NCBI RefSeq assembly: GCF_019160155.1
Contig: NZ_JAFNIH010000018.1
Location: 1-64,000, forward strand
Length of the DNA: 64,000 nt
DNA from: Pinisolibacter aquiterrae
Lineage (GTDB): Bacteria; Pseudomonadota; Alphaproteobacteria; Rhizobiales; Ancalomicrobiaceae
Reading direction: 5' to 3'
Numbering within the stretch: the first letter of the stretch is position 1; each line of letters starts with the position of its first letter. Made by a program: the position numbers and the translations under genes. Under the pieces are notes generated by a model that saw only the letters and a program-made list of their open reading frames with translations, ran no database searches and was not told where the DNA came from. Positions 45,310-55,093 of the stretch are shown piece by piece.

Positions 45310-45942
45310 TCACGGCAGGCGCAGGCCCAATCCCAGGCCGAAGCCGATCAACAGCGTCGCGAAGACGCCGCGCCGCAGCGCCGCCAGACGCGGGCGACCG
45401 GCCGAAAGCGCGCCGAGACCGGCGCCGAGACACGCGTAGGCCACGTCGAAGGCGAGGCCGATCGCCACCAGCACCGCGCCGAGTTCGAGGAACTGCACCT
45501 CCACCGGCCCGCGCTCGGGATGGACGAACTGCGGCAGCAGCATCGAGCAGAACAACAAGGCCTTGGGATTGAGGATGTTGGTGAGGAGGCCGCGCAGGAA
45601 GGCCGCGGCATGGGAGCGGCGCGAGAAGGGTCGCCCCGGCGCCGTGATCGGATCGGCATCGCCGGACCGCAGGATCCCCCAACCGAGCCAGACGAGGAAG
45701 CCGGCGCCGGTCCAGCGGGCGACGTCGAAGGTCCAGGGCTCGGCGCGAAAGAGCGCCGCCAGGCCGACACCGGCGAGGCCGACATGGGCGGCGCGCGCCA
45801 GCGCCAGACCGCCGGCCGTGGCGAGCGCGCGCGACCGCCCCTCGGCGGCGCCGGTCTGGAGCACCAGGATCATGTCCGCCCCGGGCATCACGTAGACGAT
45901 GACGAGGGCCGTCACGAACATCACCCAGCCGGTCGGATCCAT
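45310..45942 (-). CDS. LysE/RhtB family amino-acid exporter
   Basis: A 210-residue inner-membrane protein with about six helices. The N-terminal VTALVIVYVMPGADMILVLQ motif and GLLTNILNPKALLFCSMLLPQF are diagnostic of the RhtB/LysE family, which exports amino acids such as homoserine, threonine or lysine. It is divergent from an Lrp/AsnC-type regulator across 135 bp that contain a palindrome, the common arrangement in which the regulator activates the exporter in response to its amino acid. Confidence 0.92.
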   Translation of the reverse strand: MDPTGWVMFVTALVIVYVMPGADMILVLQTGAAEGRSRALATAGGLALARAAHVGLAGVGLAALFRAEPWTFDVARWTGAGFLVWLGWGILRSGDADPITAPGRPFSRRSHAAAFLRGLLTNILNPKALLFCSMLLPQFVHPERGPVEVQFLELGAVLVAIGLAFDVAYACLGAGLGALSAGRPRLAALRRGVFATLLIGFGLGLGLRLP

Positions 45943-46023
45943 CGCGCCTCTCCCGTCGCCTCGAACCGGGATCTAGCACGCCGACGCCCGGCAGGTCCTT
46001 GCAAAGTCTGCCTCTTCATGCTC

Positions 46024-46041
46024 CATGATCGGCAGATCATG
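46024..46041. promoter_or_regulatory. Palindrome CATGATC-GGCA-GATCATG, candidate Lrp-type operator
   Basis: Perfect 7-bp arms (46024-46030 and 46035-46041) in the 135-bp region between the LysE exporter and the Lrp/AsnC gene, 36 bp before ATG 46078. Lrp-family proteins bind palindromes of about this size, so it is a likely target of the adjacent regulator. Confidence 0.5.
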
Positions 46042-46077
46042 CCACTCTGGCCCCATTCGTCATCGGGATCTGCCACC

Positions 46078-46569
46078 ATGCGCCTCGACGCGATCGATCG
46101 CCGCATTCTCGCCGCGCTCCAGCGCGACGGCCGCCTCACCAACGCCGATCTCGCCGACGCCGTCGGCCTGTCGCCGTCACCGTGCCTGCGCCGGGTGAGG
46201 CTCCTGGAAAAGGCCGGGGTCATCGCCGGCTATCACGCGGCCCTCGATCGCAAGGCGATCGGCCTCGGGCTGACGATCTTCGTCGGGATCAAGGTCGAGC
46301 GTCACCACGACGAGGAGGCGCGCGCCTTCCGCGAGGCGGTGGCGGCGCTCGACGAGGTGGTCTCGTGTCACCTCGTCTCGGGCGAGGCGGACTTTCTGTT
46401 GCAGGTGGTGGTGGCCGATCTCGCCGCCTACGAGCGGTTTCTGATCGGCACGTTGTTGAAGCTGCCGGGCGTGAGCGACATTCGTTCGAACTTCGCCATC
46501 CAGACCGTCAAGGACGGCGCGCCGCTGCCGCTCGACCATCTGTCGGAGGCGGCGGCGCGCCGGGCGTGA
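46078..46569 (+). CDS. Lrp/AsnC family transcriptional regulator
   Basis: A 163-residue protein with an N-terminal winged helix (LDAIDRRILAALQRDGRLT, then LADAVGLSPSPCLRRVRLLEKAG) and a C-terminal RAM effector domain (IFVGIKVERHHDEEARAF, VSCHLVSGEADFLLQVV). It senses amino acids and probably controls the divergent LysE-type exporter. ATG 46078 starts the conserved region; the ribosome binding site is weak (CGGGATC upstream). It converges with the second PAS protein gene, 18 bp away. Confidence 0.93.
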   Translation: MRLDAIDRRILAALQRDGRLTNADLADAVGLSPSPCLRRVRLLEKAGVIAGYHAALDRKAIGLGLTIFVGIKVERHHDEEARAFREAVAALDEVVSCHLVSGEADFLLQVVVADLAAYERFLIGTLLKLPGVSDIRSNFAIQTVKDGAPLPLDHLSEAAARRA

Positions 46570-46587
46570 TCGCCTCGGATCGACGGC

Positions 46588-47859
46588 TCAGGCCTCGGCG
46601 CGACGCAGGCCGGAGCGCACCGGCCGACGCGCGGCCGAGGGGCGGCTCACCGTCTTGCCGTCGACGCGTGCCGAGGCCGCCGGCAGGGCGTGGGCGTGCG
46701 GCAGGTCGTGGTATTCGACGAAGAGGAGATCGGCGTCGTAGTCGACCATGCGTCCGACCCGGGCGCCGAGCATCAGATGCACCAGCATGCCGTCGGGCGG
46801 GGCGTCCTCGTCGATCGGCGTTCCGAAGCCGGAGAGCTCGGGCAGATTGGTGGCGAAGGCCCGGTCGGCGGTGGCGAGATGAAAGAGATCGCGGGCGGCG
46901 CGGTTGGCGAAGACGACCTCGCCGGAGGCGATCGAGATCAGCAGGATCGGGTGTTTGACCCATTCCAGCACCGCGTGATGGGCCGCGCCGGCATCGTCCC
47001 GGTGCGGCGGCGAAGCTTCCTTCGGCTCGTCGTCGACGACGGGATCGGCGACGTCGGAGAGATCGATCGCGCGTCCGCTCATCATCAGCGTCATCCGTTC
47101 GGCGAGGTCGGCGGAGCGGATGAAGCGGCGGCAATCGATGGCCACGACGAGGCCGGTCACCTCGCCGGTGACGCTCTGCCACGGCGTCGCCCGCCAGGAC
47201 ATCCGCCTGCCGCCGAGACCGCCGAGCGAGAAGGCGCCGGTGGCCGGAGATTTCGAGGCGACGGCCTCGCGCAGTGATCGTCGCGCGGACTCCGGCCAGA
47301 GCGCCTCGATGTGGCCGATCCAGTCGTGGCGCGGTTCGTGGCGATCGGTGATCGCGCCGAAGAGCTCGAGGGCGTGACGGTTGGCGTTGCAGACCGTCAG
47401 GTGCTCGTCCATCACGACGAGACCGCAGGTGACCGTCGAAAAGAGGGCATCGAGGACGCCGCGCAGGCTTTCGGCGAGGTGCTCGTGGTGACGACGGGAA
47501 TGGATCACCTTCACGAAGCCGACGATGCGCGCGTCGGCGCCGGAACCGATGCGGCGCCCGTCCATGTGCAGGCGTACGTCGGTGCCCCAGGAGGTGCGCT
47601 GGGTGAATTCGATCGCGTCGACCGGCCGGCGCGCCGCCATGTCGGCGAAGAAACGCCGGACCGTGTCGCGGTCGGACACGTCCACCTGCGCCATCGCCCG
47701 GTCGAGCGGGATGGCATGGAGCCCCCACTCGACCTTGTCGGCCTCGACGTCGCCGAGGCCCTTCGGCCAATAGACGAGGCGCCGTTCCAGATCGACCACC
47801 CAACAGCCGACCTCGGCGCGATGCATCTGCGGATCGAAGAGCTCGAAATCCTCGCGCAT
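46588..47859 (-). CDS. PAS-domain protein without output domain, paralogue B
   Basis: A 423-residue paralogue of the protein encoded at 43867-45147. Shared landmarks in the same order are LERRLVYWPKGLG, FSLGGLGGRRMSWRATPW, WVKHPILLISIASGE, FANRAARDLFHL and LGARVGRMVDYDADLLFVEYHD. The linker before the C-terminal PAS (about residues 275-300) differs fully. No catalytic output domain is present. ATG 47859 follows a G-rich signal. The LysE/Lrp pair separates the two copies. Confidence 0.75.
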   Translation of the reverse strand: MREDFELFDPQMHRAEVGCWVVDLERRLVYWPKGLGDVEADKVEWGLHAIPLDRAMAQVDVSDRDTVRRFFADMAARRPVDAIEFTQRTSWGTDVRLHMDGRRIGSGADARIVGFVKVIHSRRHHEHLAESLRGVLDALFSTVTCGLVVMDEHLTVCNANRHALELFGAITDRHEPRHDWIGHIEALWPESARRSLREAVASKSPATGAFSLGGLGGRRMSWRATPWQSVTGEVTGLVVAIDCRRFIRSADLAERMTLMMSGRAIDLSDVADPVVDDEPKEASPPHRDDAGAAHHAVLEWVKHPILLISIASGEVVFANRAARDLFHLATADRAFATNLPELSGFGTPIDEDAPPDGMLVHLMLGARVGRMVDYDADLLFVEYHDLPHAHALPAASARVDGKTVSRPSAARRPVRSGLRRAEA

Positions 47860-48107
47860 GGGCTATCCCCCCTCCCATGGTGCATGAAAGCGTCCCGGCG
47901 GGCCTTTCCGGCGACCACGCCACTTCGACGTTCCATGATAGACCGGCACTTCCCGGGCACAATCAGACCGAGTGGGCGACACGCGAAGACGGTGAAGAAA
48001 CGCTCGAGAAAAGGACGAGGTTTCGAAAGGGACCGGGGCGCCCGTCGCAAGGCGAGCGCCCCGGCCGGGAGGGCTTCGGTTCGGAGGGAGACGGCGGGGC
48101 CGGGTGA

Positions 48108-48926
48108 TCAGGCGGCGAAGCGATAGGCGTCCATCGCCAGTACCGCGAACTGGGTCTCGCGATGGATCACCTCTCCGAGCCCGCCGGCGCCGAGCGCCAC
48201 GAACAGCGGCAGGAGATGCTCGTCGGTCGGGTGATTACGACCGCCGAATGGCGCGCGGGCGCGATAGTCGAGCAGCGCCTCGACGTCGTTCGCCGCGATC
48301 TTCTCGGCGATCCAGTCGGCGAAGTCGGCGACCCAGGCCGGCGCCTTCTCGTCCATCGGGCGGAAGCCGCCGTTGGGGGAGAAGGCCTCGTGGAGATTGT
48401 GGGAGAGCGAGCCGGAGGCGAGCACCAGCACGCCGTCCTTCGTCAGCGGCGCGAGGGCGCGGCCCATCTCCCAATGGTGACGCGGATCGCGGCGCGGCTG
48501 CACCGAGAGCTGGACCACCGGAATGTCGGCGGCCGGATACATCAGCTTCAACGGCACCCAGGTGCCGTGATCGTAGCCCCGCTTCGGCACGCGGACCGGG
48601 TCGAGACCGGCGGCGTCGAGGAGGCCGTGCACACGCTCGGCCAGCTCCGGATCGCCGGGGGCGGGATAGGTCATGCGGTAGAGCTCGCGCTCGAAACCGC
48701 CGAAGTCGTAGATCATCTCCGGCGCGGGATCGGTCACCACCGCCGGCCGGGCCGCCGTGAAATGGGCGGAAACCGAGACGATCGCCCGCGGACGCGGCAG
48801 ACGATCGCCGAGCCGATCGAGGAAGCGACGGGTGGCGCTGTCGTGAAGGATCATGTTGGGCGCGCCGTGCGACACGAAGAGCGGCGGGATCGCGGCGGCG
48901 GGGGCATCGAGACGGGGTTCGGACAT
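48108..48926 (-). CDS. DODA-type extradiol ring-opening dioxygenase (LigB superfamily)
   Basis: A 272-residue class III extradiol dioxygenase, similar to plant DOPA 4,5-dioxygenase and E. coli YgiD. Metal-binding or catalytic histidines are seen at His20 (FVSHGAPN), His55 (VSAHFTA), His120 (RGYDHGTWVP) and His176/179 (SLSHNLHEAF). It should open catecholic rings with non-haem metal; the substrate is unknown. ATG 48926 follows GGAG; GTG 48929 is in frame just before it. Confidence 0.88.
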   Translation of the reverse strand: MSEPRLDAPAAAIPPLFVSHGAPNMILHDSATRRFLDRLGDRLPRPRAIVSVSAHFTAARPAVVTDPAPEMIYDFGGFERELYRMTYPAPGDPELAERVHGLLDAAGLDPVRVPKRGYDHGTWVPLKLMYPAADIPVVQLSVQPRRDPRHHWEMGRALAPLTKDGVLVLASGSLSHNLHEAFSPNGGFRPMDEKAPAWVADFADWIAEKIAANDVEALLDYRARAPFGGRNHPTDEHLLPLFVALGAGGLGEVIHRETQFAVLAMDAYRFAA

Positions 48927-49051
48927 CACGGGATCTCCATACGAACCGGGCCGGATCGCCGAAGGGCGCCATCCACGGGCCGGTTGCTTCGTCTTCAGAG
49001 ATCGCCCTTCCCTCGGCCCGGGTCAACGCCGAACGATGGCACGAAAAGAGA

Positions 49052-49082
49052 AAGGATCGTTCGAGTTCATCGAACGATCCTT
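49052..49082 (-). terminator. Rho-independent terminator of the DAHP synthase gene
   Basis: AAGGATCGTTCGA (49052-49064) pairs perfectly with TCGAACGATCCTT (49070-49082) around a 5-base loop. On the minus strand the stem is followed by TCTCTTTT. It lies 37 bp after the stop codon of the DAHP synthase gene. Confidence 0.85.
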
Positions 49083-49118
49083 CCGGCAGTCTCGATCCGC
49101 GCCGGTCGGCGCGGTGGC

Positions 49119-50519
49119 TCACTCGGCGGCGGCGGCGAAGGGGCTCGGGCGCGAGGCGCGGTCCTTCTTCAGCTCCTCGGCGACGAGGAAGGCCAGTTCC
49201 AGCGCCTGGGCCGCGTTGAGGCGCGGATCGCAGGCGGTGTCGTAGGCCTGGCCGAGATCGGCCTCCTGAATGGCGACAGCGCCGCCGGTGCATTCTGTGA
49301 CGTTCTTGCCGGTCATCTCGAGATGGACGCCGCCGGCCCAGGTGCCCTCGGCGCGATGGATCTCGAAGAAGCTCTGCACCTCGGAGAGCACCTTGTCGAA
49401 GGGCCGGGTCTTGTGGCCGGTCGCCGAGGTCACGGTGTTGCCGTGCATCGGGTCGCAGGACCACAGGACGTTGCGGCCCTCGCGGGCGACGGCGCGGACG
49501 AGATCGGGCAGATGGCGGCCGATCTTCTCCGAGCCGAAGCGGGCGATGAGGGTCAGGCGTCCCGCCTCGTTCTGCGGATCGAGAGTCTCGATCAGGCGCA
49601 GCAGGCTGTCGGCGTCGACGGTCGGGCCGCACTTGAGGCCGATCGGGTTCTCGATGCCGCGCATGAACTCGACATGGGCGTGATCGGGCTGGCGGGTGCG
49701 GTCACCGATCCACAGCATGTGGGCGGAGGTGTCGTACCAGCCGCCCTGGACCGAATCCTCGCGCGTCAGCGCCTCCTCGTAGGGCAGCAGCAGCGCCTCG
49801 TGGGAGGTGTAGAAATCGACCGACTGGAGCTGCGGCACGGTCTCGGCGGTGAGGCCGCAGGCGGCCATGAAGTCGAGCGCCTCGGAGATGCGATCGGCCA
49901 CTTCCGAGAAGCGCTCGGCGACGGGGCTGTCGGCGAGGAACTCGACCATCCACTGCTGGACGCGCTCGAGCTTGGCATAACCGCCGTGGGCGAAGCCGCG
50001 CAGGAGGTTCAGCGTCGCCGCCGACTGGCGATAGACCATGCGCATGCGCGCCGGGTCGGGAATGCGCGCCTCGGGCGTGAACTCGGTGCCGTTGATGATG
50101 TCGCCGCGGTAGGACGGCAGCTCGATGCCGTCGCGCCGCTCCATGTCGGAGGAACGGGGTTTGGCGAACTGACCGGCGATGCGGCCGACCTTGACCACCG
50201 GCAGGCCGGCGGAATGGGTGAGCACCACCGACATCGACAGGAAGATGCGGAAGAAGTCGCGGATCTGGTTCGCCGAATGCTCGGCGAAGCTCTCGGCGCA
50301 GTCGCCACCCTGGAGCAGGAAAGCCTTGCGCTCGGCGACGCGGCCGAGCTGGCGGCGCAGCCGGCGCACCTCGTCGGCGATCGCCAACGGCGGCCAGGTC
50401 TGCAGATCCTCCTCGACCGCGTGGAGCAGGGCCTGGTCGGCATAGGCCGGCACCTGGACGATCGGCTTTCCGCGCCAACTCGCCGGCGACCAGTCGGCCG
50501 GGTTCCCAGACTTCGTCAT
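49119..50519 (-). CDS. 3-deoxy-7-phosphoheptulonate synthase, class II
   Basis: A 466-residue class II (plant/Mycobacterium type) DAHP synthase, the first enzyme of the shikimate pathway, condensing phosphoenolpyruvate and erythrose 4-phosphate. Landmarks are the N-terminal [10 protein letters not shown], the metal-binding [41 protein letters not shown]-type [13 protein letters not shown] and [13 protein letters not shown] 50519 ([11 protein letters not shown]) has GGAG seven bases before. It is monocistronic with its own terminator. Confidence 0.95.
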   Translation of the reverse strand: MTKSGNPADWSPASWRGKPIVQVPAYADQALLHAVEEDLQTWPPLAIADEVRRLRRQLGRVAERKAFLLQGGDCAESFAEHSANQIRDFFRIFLSMSVVLTHSAGLPVVKVGRIAGQFAKPRSSDMERRDGIELPSYRGDIINGTEFTPEARIPDPARMRMVYRQSAATLNLLRGFAHGGYAKLERVQQWMVEFLADSPVAERFSEVADRISEALDFMAACGLTAETVPQLQSVDFYTSHEALLLPYEEALTREDSVQGGWYDTSAHMLWIGDRTRQPDHAHVEFMRGIENPIGLKCGPTVDADSLLRLIETLDPQNEAGRLTLIARFGSEKIGRHLPDLVRAVAREGRNVLWSCDPMHGNTVTSATGHKTRPFDKVLSEVQSFFEIHRAEGTWAGGVHLEMTGKNVTECTGGAVAIQEADLGQAYDTACDPRLNAAQALELAFLVAEELKKDRASRPSPFAAAAE

Positions 50520-50964
50520 CTCACACTCCTCCGCCCGTCTCGTCGCGGGCTCTTCCTCGTCCTTGCGAAGACGCCAAAGCGCCGAGGAGGCGTCCACCCC
50601 CTCGGGAGGCCGGTTTTATACACTCCCCCTCCCCGCTTGGCCACCGCCGCCCGCACCTCCGATGGGCGTATCCCTCCCGCCCTCGAAAGCGCGCCGATCG
50701 CCAGCATTACCCTAAGTCGTCCCCCCTCATCCGGACATATCGACATGGCCCGTGCACCGCCCCGGCGGGCGAGGACTTCCGGTTTCTTTTGCAATCCATT
50801 CGCAACGACGAATGCCGACTTTAGAATATCTGTAATTACTCCCATTTCGCGATTTGCAATCCTGCTCTACCATGGGCGCACAGGGAGTCGAGAAAAACGC
50901 AACACCGGGAGAACTCTCGAGAGAAGCGACCCGCAGAGGTCGCACCGGGAGCAAGGAGGCAAAA
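50520..50964. other. 445-bp divergent promoter region of the DAHP synthase and GntR genes
   Basis: The half next to the GntR gene is AT-rich and holds two direct repeats TTTGCAATCC (50788-50797 and 50853-50862), an inverted repeat CATTCG-N6-CGAATG (50797-50814) and, near 50912, the palindrome CTCTCGAGAG. The half next to the DAHP synthase gene is GC-rich with no notable motif. The repeats may be operators of the GntR regulator. No RNA gene was recognised. Confidence 0.45.
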
Positions 50965-51672
50965 ATGTTACGTGGCGCCAGACAGCCGACCGGAGTCGAC
51001 GAAGACGGCGGGGCCGTCGTTCGCAAGTCCGAGAAGGCCTACACCTGGTTGCGGGAGGAAATCCTCTCCTTCCGCATGCAGCCTGGAATGTTCATCGATA
51101 AGATCGAAGTCTGCGAGAAGCTCGGGGTCTCCAAACAGCCGGTCACGGCCGCTCTGACGCGTCTGGAGCAGGAAGGCCTCGTCGAGATCTATCCGCAGCG
51201 CGGATCCTACGTGGCGCGGCTGCGCCTCGGCGCGATGACCGAGAGCCTGTTCATCCGCGGCGCGCTCGAGGCGGCGGCGGCGAGACGGCTGGCGACGGAG
51301 GGCAACGATCTGCTCCTCCACACGCTGAAGCGCAGTCTCGAGGCCCAGGAGGCGGCGATCTCCTCCGACAATCCGGGGCGCTACTACACGCTCGATCAGG
51401 AGTTCCATCTCGCCATCGCCCGCGCGGTGCCGTTCCCGCAGGTGGCGCATCAGATCGACATCGGCCTCGCCACGGTGAAGCGCTGCCACGAACTTTTCCG
51501 GCCGGACGTGCGCTCCATTCGCGGCTCCTACGAGGGCCATCGGCGCATCGTCGCCGCGCTCGAGGCGCGCGACGGCGCGGTGGCGGCACGCGAGATGACC
51601 GATCACGTCGCCGACTACGGCGCGATGCTGCAGAATTTCGCCGAGATGCGACCCGAACTGTTCGTCGGCTGA
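50965..51672 (+). CDS. GntR family transcriptional regulator, FCD subfamily
   Basis: A 235-residue regulator with a winged helix (about 20-90: SEKAYTWLREEILSFRMQPG, then LGVSKQPVTAALTRLEQEGLV) and a helical FCD effector domain with metal-binding histidine pattern (DQEFHLAIARA, EGHRRIVAALEARD, TDHVADYGAML). Such proteins sense organic acids or sugars; the ligand and target operon are unknown. GGAGG before ATG 50965 fixes the start. A strong terminator follows. Confidence 0.9.
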   Translation: MLRGARQPTGVDEDGGAVVRKSEKAYTWLREEILSFRMQPGMFIDKIEVCEKLGVSKQPVTAALTRLEQEGLVEIYPQRGSYVARLRLGAMTESLFIRGALEAAAARRLATEGNDLLLHTLKRSLEAQEAAISSDNPGRYYTLDQEFHLAIARAVPFPQVAHQIDIGLATVKRCHELFRPDVRSIRGSYEGHRRIVAALEARDGAVAAREMTDHVADYGAMLQNFAEMRPELFVG

Positions 51673-51720
51673 CGGCGCGCCTCGCGCCCCGGCCTTCGTC
51701 GGGACAGGTCCGGTTGAAGA

Positions 51721-51752
51721 AACGGCCCCGGGAGGCGTCTCCCGGGGCCGTT
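51721..51752. terminator. Strong bidirectional terminator
   Basis: AACGGCCCCGGGAG (51721-51734) pairs perfectly with CTCCCGGGGCCGTT (51739-51752) around GCGT, followed by TTCTCTCCTT on the plus strand. It separates the GntR gene from the convergent RND pump gene. Confidence 0.8.
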
Positions 51753-51823
51753 TCTCTCCTTGGTGCCTCGCGGCGGCGATCGCCGCCGGAGGGCGTTCGG
51801 CCGGGGAGGCCCGGCCGGGCCGA

Positions 51824-54800
51824 TCAGAGTTCGGCGTCGCCGTGGGCGGCGGAGGGGATCGAATCCGGTCCGCGCATCGCCACGTAGATCGCCGGGATGA
51901 CCAGAACGGTCAGGGCGGTCGAGGAGGCGAGGCCGAACAGGAGCGAGATCGCGAGACCCTGGAAGATCGGGTCGGCCAGGATGAAGGCCGCGCCGATCAT
52001 CGCCGCGATGGCGGTGAGGATGATCGGCTTGATGCGGATCGCACCGGCCTCGAGCACCACCTCGCGCAAGGTCATGCCCGGCTTCGCCGCATGGCGGATG
52101 AAGTCGACCAGCAGGATCGAGTTGCGGACGATGATGCCGGCGAGCGCGATGAAGCCGATCATCGAGGTGGCGGTGAAGGGCGCGCCGAACAGCCAATGGC
52201 CGATGACGATGCCGACCAGCGTCAGCGGCACCGGCGTCAGCACGACGAGCGGCACCCGGAACGACCCGAATTGGGCGACCACCAGCAGGTAGATGCCGAC
52301 CAGCGCGACGCCGAAGGCGCCGCCCATGTCGCGGAACGTGACCCAGGTCACCTCCCACTCGCCGTCCCAGAGGAGGCTCGGATGGGCCTCGTCGGCGGGC
52401 TGGCCGTGCAGCGACACCGGCGGTTCGCCGTTCTTGCCCCAGTCGATCTTCTTCAGCTCGTCGGTGACGGCGAGCATGCCGTAGATCGGCGCCTCGTAGG
52501 CACCGGCGAGTTCGGCGGTGACCATCTCGGCCGGGCGGCCGTCGCGGCGGAAGATCGAGGGCGAGGCCTTCTCGCGCTCGACGCGGACGAGATCGCCGAG
52601 CTCGACGTTGCCCTTGGCGCCGGGGACCGGCGTCGACAGGAGACGTTCGGTCACGGCGAGTTCGGACTTGGGCAGGCGCACCACGATCTCGATCGGCGAG
52701 ACGCCGGCACCGCGATGGCTGTAGCCGACGGGCACGCCGGAGAGCACCGCCCGCATCGTGTCGTAGACCGCCTGTTCGGTCACGCCGTACCACTCGAGCG
52801 CAGCCTCGTTGAGGCGGAAGCGGATGCGCTCGCCGGGCTCGCGCACGGTGTCGTCGACGTCGACGATGAAGGGCACCCGGCCGAAGGCCTCACGCACCTT
52901 GGCGGTGACCTCGCGGCGCTCGGCGGCGTCGCGGCCGTAGACCTCGAGCAGCAGCGTCGACAGGACCGGCGGTCCCGGCGGCACCTCGACCACCTTGACC
53001 GAGGAGCCCGCCGGCAGCTTCAGCCCCTGGTCGAGGCGATGGCGGATATCGAGCGCGATCTGGTGGCTCTGACGGCTGCGCTGGGCCTTCGGCGTCAGGT
53101 TGACCTGGAGATCGCCCTGATTGGCGGCGGAGCGCAGGAAATAGTGACGCACCAGTCCGTTGAAGTTGAAGGGCGCGGCGGTGCCGGAATAGGCCTGGAG
53201 ATTGGCGAGTTCGGGCACGTCGGCGATCAGCGAGGCGGCCTTCGCCAGGGTGCGGTCGGTGTCCTCGAGCGAGGTGCCCTCGGGCAGATCGAACACCACC
53301 TGCAGCTCCGACTTGTTGTCGAAGGGCAGGAGCTTCACCGTGACGCTCTTGGTGGCGAAGGGAATCATCGACACCAGCGTGGCGATGCCGACGACGGTCA
53401 GAAACATCGCCGCCGAGCGGCGCGAGACGACGAGCGGCGCGGCGATGCGGCGGTAGATCCGCCCGAGTGCGCCCTCGTCGTGTTCGCCGTCGTGGCCGGT
53501 GCCGTGACCGGACCCGTTCTTGCCGCGCATCTTCACCATCAGCCACGGCGTGAGCATCACCGCGACGAAGAAGGAGAAGAGCATGGCGGCCGAGGCGTTG
53601 GCCGGGATCGGGCTCATGTAGGGGCCCATCATGCCGGAGACGAACATCATCGGCAGGAGGGCGGCGACCACGGTCAGGGTGGCGACGATGGTCGGATTGC
53701 CGACCTCGGCGACGGCGTCGATCGCCTTGCGGACGATGCCGCGGCCGTCGGGCATCGACCAGTGTCGATCGATGTTCTCGACCACGACGATGGCGTCGTC
53801 GACGAGGATACCGATCGAGAAGATCAGCGCGAACAGCGACACGCGGTTGATCGTGTAGCCGAGGATCCACGAGGCGAACATGGTCAGGAGGATCGTGGTG
53901 GGCACCACGACCAGAACCACCACGCCCTCTCGCCAGCCGACCGCGAGCGCCACCAGGGCGGCGATCGACAGGGTGGCGAGGGCGAGATGGAACAGCAGTT
54001 CCTCGACCTTCTCGTTGGCGGTCTCGCCGTAGTCGCGGGTCTTGGTGACCACGACGTCGGAGGGCAGGATCTCGTGCTCGACCATGGCGAGCCGCTTCTC
54101 CACCGTCTGGGCGATGGTCACGGCATTGGCGCCGGCGCGCTTGGCGATGGCGATGGTCACGGCCGGGGTGGTGATCATGCCGCCCTTGCCGTCCGGCGTC
54201 ATGGTCCAGGCGCGGGCCTCCTCGGGCTTGGCCTCGAGGACGACGGTGGCGACGTCCTTGACGTAGACCGGGCGGCCGTCGCGCGATGTCAGAAGCAGGA
54301 GCCCGACGTCGGGAATGCCCTGGAGCGTCTGGCCGGCGGCGCCGGGGACCTGGCGGCCCTGGTCGCGCAGGGTGCCGACCAGGAACGAGCGGTTGGCGTT
54401 CTTGACCTTCTCGACGAGATCGTTGAGGGCGATGCCGTAGCGCGCCAGCCGTTCCGGATCGGGCTCGACGCGGATCTGATCGGCGCGCCCGCCGACCGTG
54501 TAGGTCAGACCGACGTCGTCGATCTTGATCATCTCGGTCAGCAGCTTCTCGGAGAGCTTGTAGAGCGCGTTGTCGGACCAGCGGTCGGCCGCCTCGGGCT
54601 TGGGCGAGAGGGTCAGCGTGACGATGGCGACGTCGTTGATGCCGCGACCGACCACCAGCGGCTCGGGGATGCCGAGCGGGATCCGCGAGAAGTTGGCGCG
54701 CAGCTTCTCGTGGACGCGCAGGATCGCCTCGTCGGACTTGGTGCCGACCTGGAAGCGGGCGGCGGCCATGACGCGATCGTCGTAGGAATAGGTGTAGACG

Positions 54801-55093
54801 TGCTCGACGCCGTCGATGCCCTTGAGGATGCCCTCGAGCGGCTTGGTGACGAGCTCTACCACGTCGTCGGCACGCAGACCGTCGGCCTGGACCAGGACGT
54901 CGACCATCGGCACCGAGATCTGCGGCTCCTCCTCGCGGGCGAGCGACATCAGCGCGATGGCGCCGAGCGCGATCGAGGCGAAGAGCAGGAGCGGCGTCAG
55001 AGCCGAGCGGATGAAGGTGGCGGTGAGATGCCCGGCGAGGCCGAGCTTCTGCACCGGCGCCTTTTCGGCGCCGTCGTGTTCGTTTCCGCTCAT
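51824..55093 (-). CDS. RND-family efflux permease (HAE1 type)
   Basis: A 1089-residue inner-membrane pump with the twofold RND layout: TM1 near the N-terminus, a large periplasmic loop (about 60-350), six helices, a second loop (about 600-890) and a final helix bundle. The proton-relay acids in TM4 are in [17 protein letters not shown]. The cytoplasmic insert about 545-560 is His/Asp/Glu-rich ([15 protein letters not shown]). It should work as a trimer with the adaptor encoded just upstream and an outer-membrane channel encoded elsewhere. Its ATG overlaps the adaptor stop (ATGA). The substrate is unknown. Confidence 0.93.
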   Translation of the reverse strand: MSGNEHDGAEKAPVQKLGLAGHLTATFIRSALTPLLLFASIALGAIALMSLAREEEPQISVPMVDVLVQADGLRADDVVELVTKPLEGILKGIDGVEHVYTYSYDDRVMAAARFQVGTKSDEAILRVHEKLRANFSRIPLGIPEPLVVGRGINDVAIVTLTLSPKPEAADRWSDNALYKLSEKLLTEMIKIDDVGLTYTVGGRADQIRVEPDPERLARYGIALNDLVEKVKNANRSFLVGTLRDQGRQVPGAAGQTLQGIPDVGLLLLTSRDGRPVYVKDVATVVLEAKPEEARAWTMTPDGKGGMITTPAVTIAIAKRAGANAVTIAQTVEKRLAMVEHEILPSDVVVTKTRDYGETANEKVEELLFHLALATLSIAALVALAVGWREGVVVLVVVPTTILLTMFASWILGYTINRVSLFALIFSIGILVDDAIVVVENIDRHWSMPDGRGIVRKAIDAVAEVGNPTIVATLTVVAALLPMMFVSGMMGPYMSPIPANASAAMLFSFFVAVMLTPWLMVKMRGKNGSGHGTGHDGEHDEGALGRIYRRIAAPLVVSRRSAAMFLTVVGIATLVSMIPFATKSVTVKLLPFDNKSELQVVFDLPEGTSLEDTDRTLAKAASLIADVPELANLQAYSGTAAPFNFNGLVRHYFLRSAANQGDLQVNLTPKAQRSRQSHQIALDIRHRLDQGLKLPAGSSVKVVEVPPGPPVLSTLLLEVYGRDAAERREVTAKVREAFGRVPFIVDVDDTVREPGERIRFRLNEAALEWYGVTEQAVYDTMRAVLSGVPVGYSHRGAGVSPIEIVVRLPKSELAVTERLLSTPVPGAKGNVELGDLVRVEREKASPSIFRRDGRPAEMVTAELAGAYEAPIYGMLAVTDELKKIDWGKNGEPPVSLHGQPADEAHPSLLWDGEWEVTWVTFRDMGGAFGVALVGIYLLVVAQFGSFRVPLVVLTPVPLTLVGIVIGHWLFGAPFTATSMIGFIALAGIIVRNSILLVDFIRHAAKPGMTLREVVLEAGAIRIKPIILTAIAAMIGAAFILADPIFQGLAISLLFGLASSTALTVLVIPAIYVAMRGPDSIPSAAHGDAEL

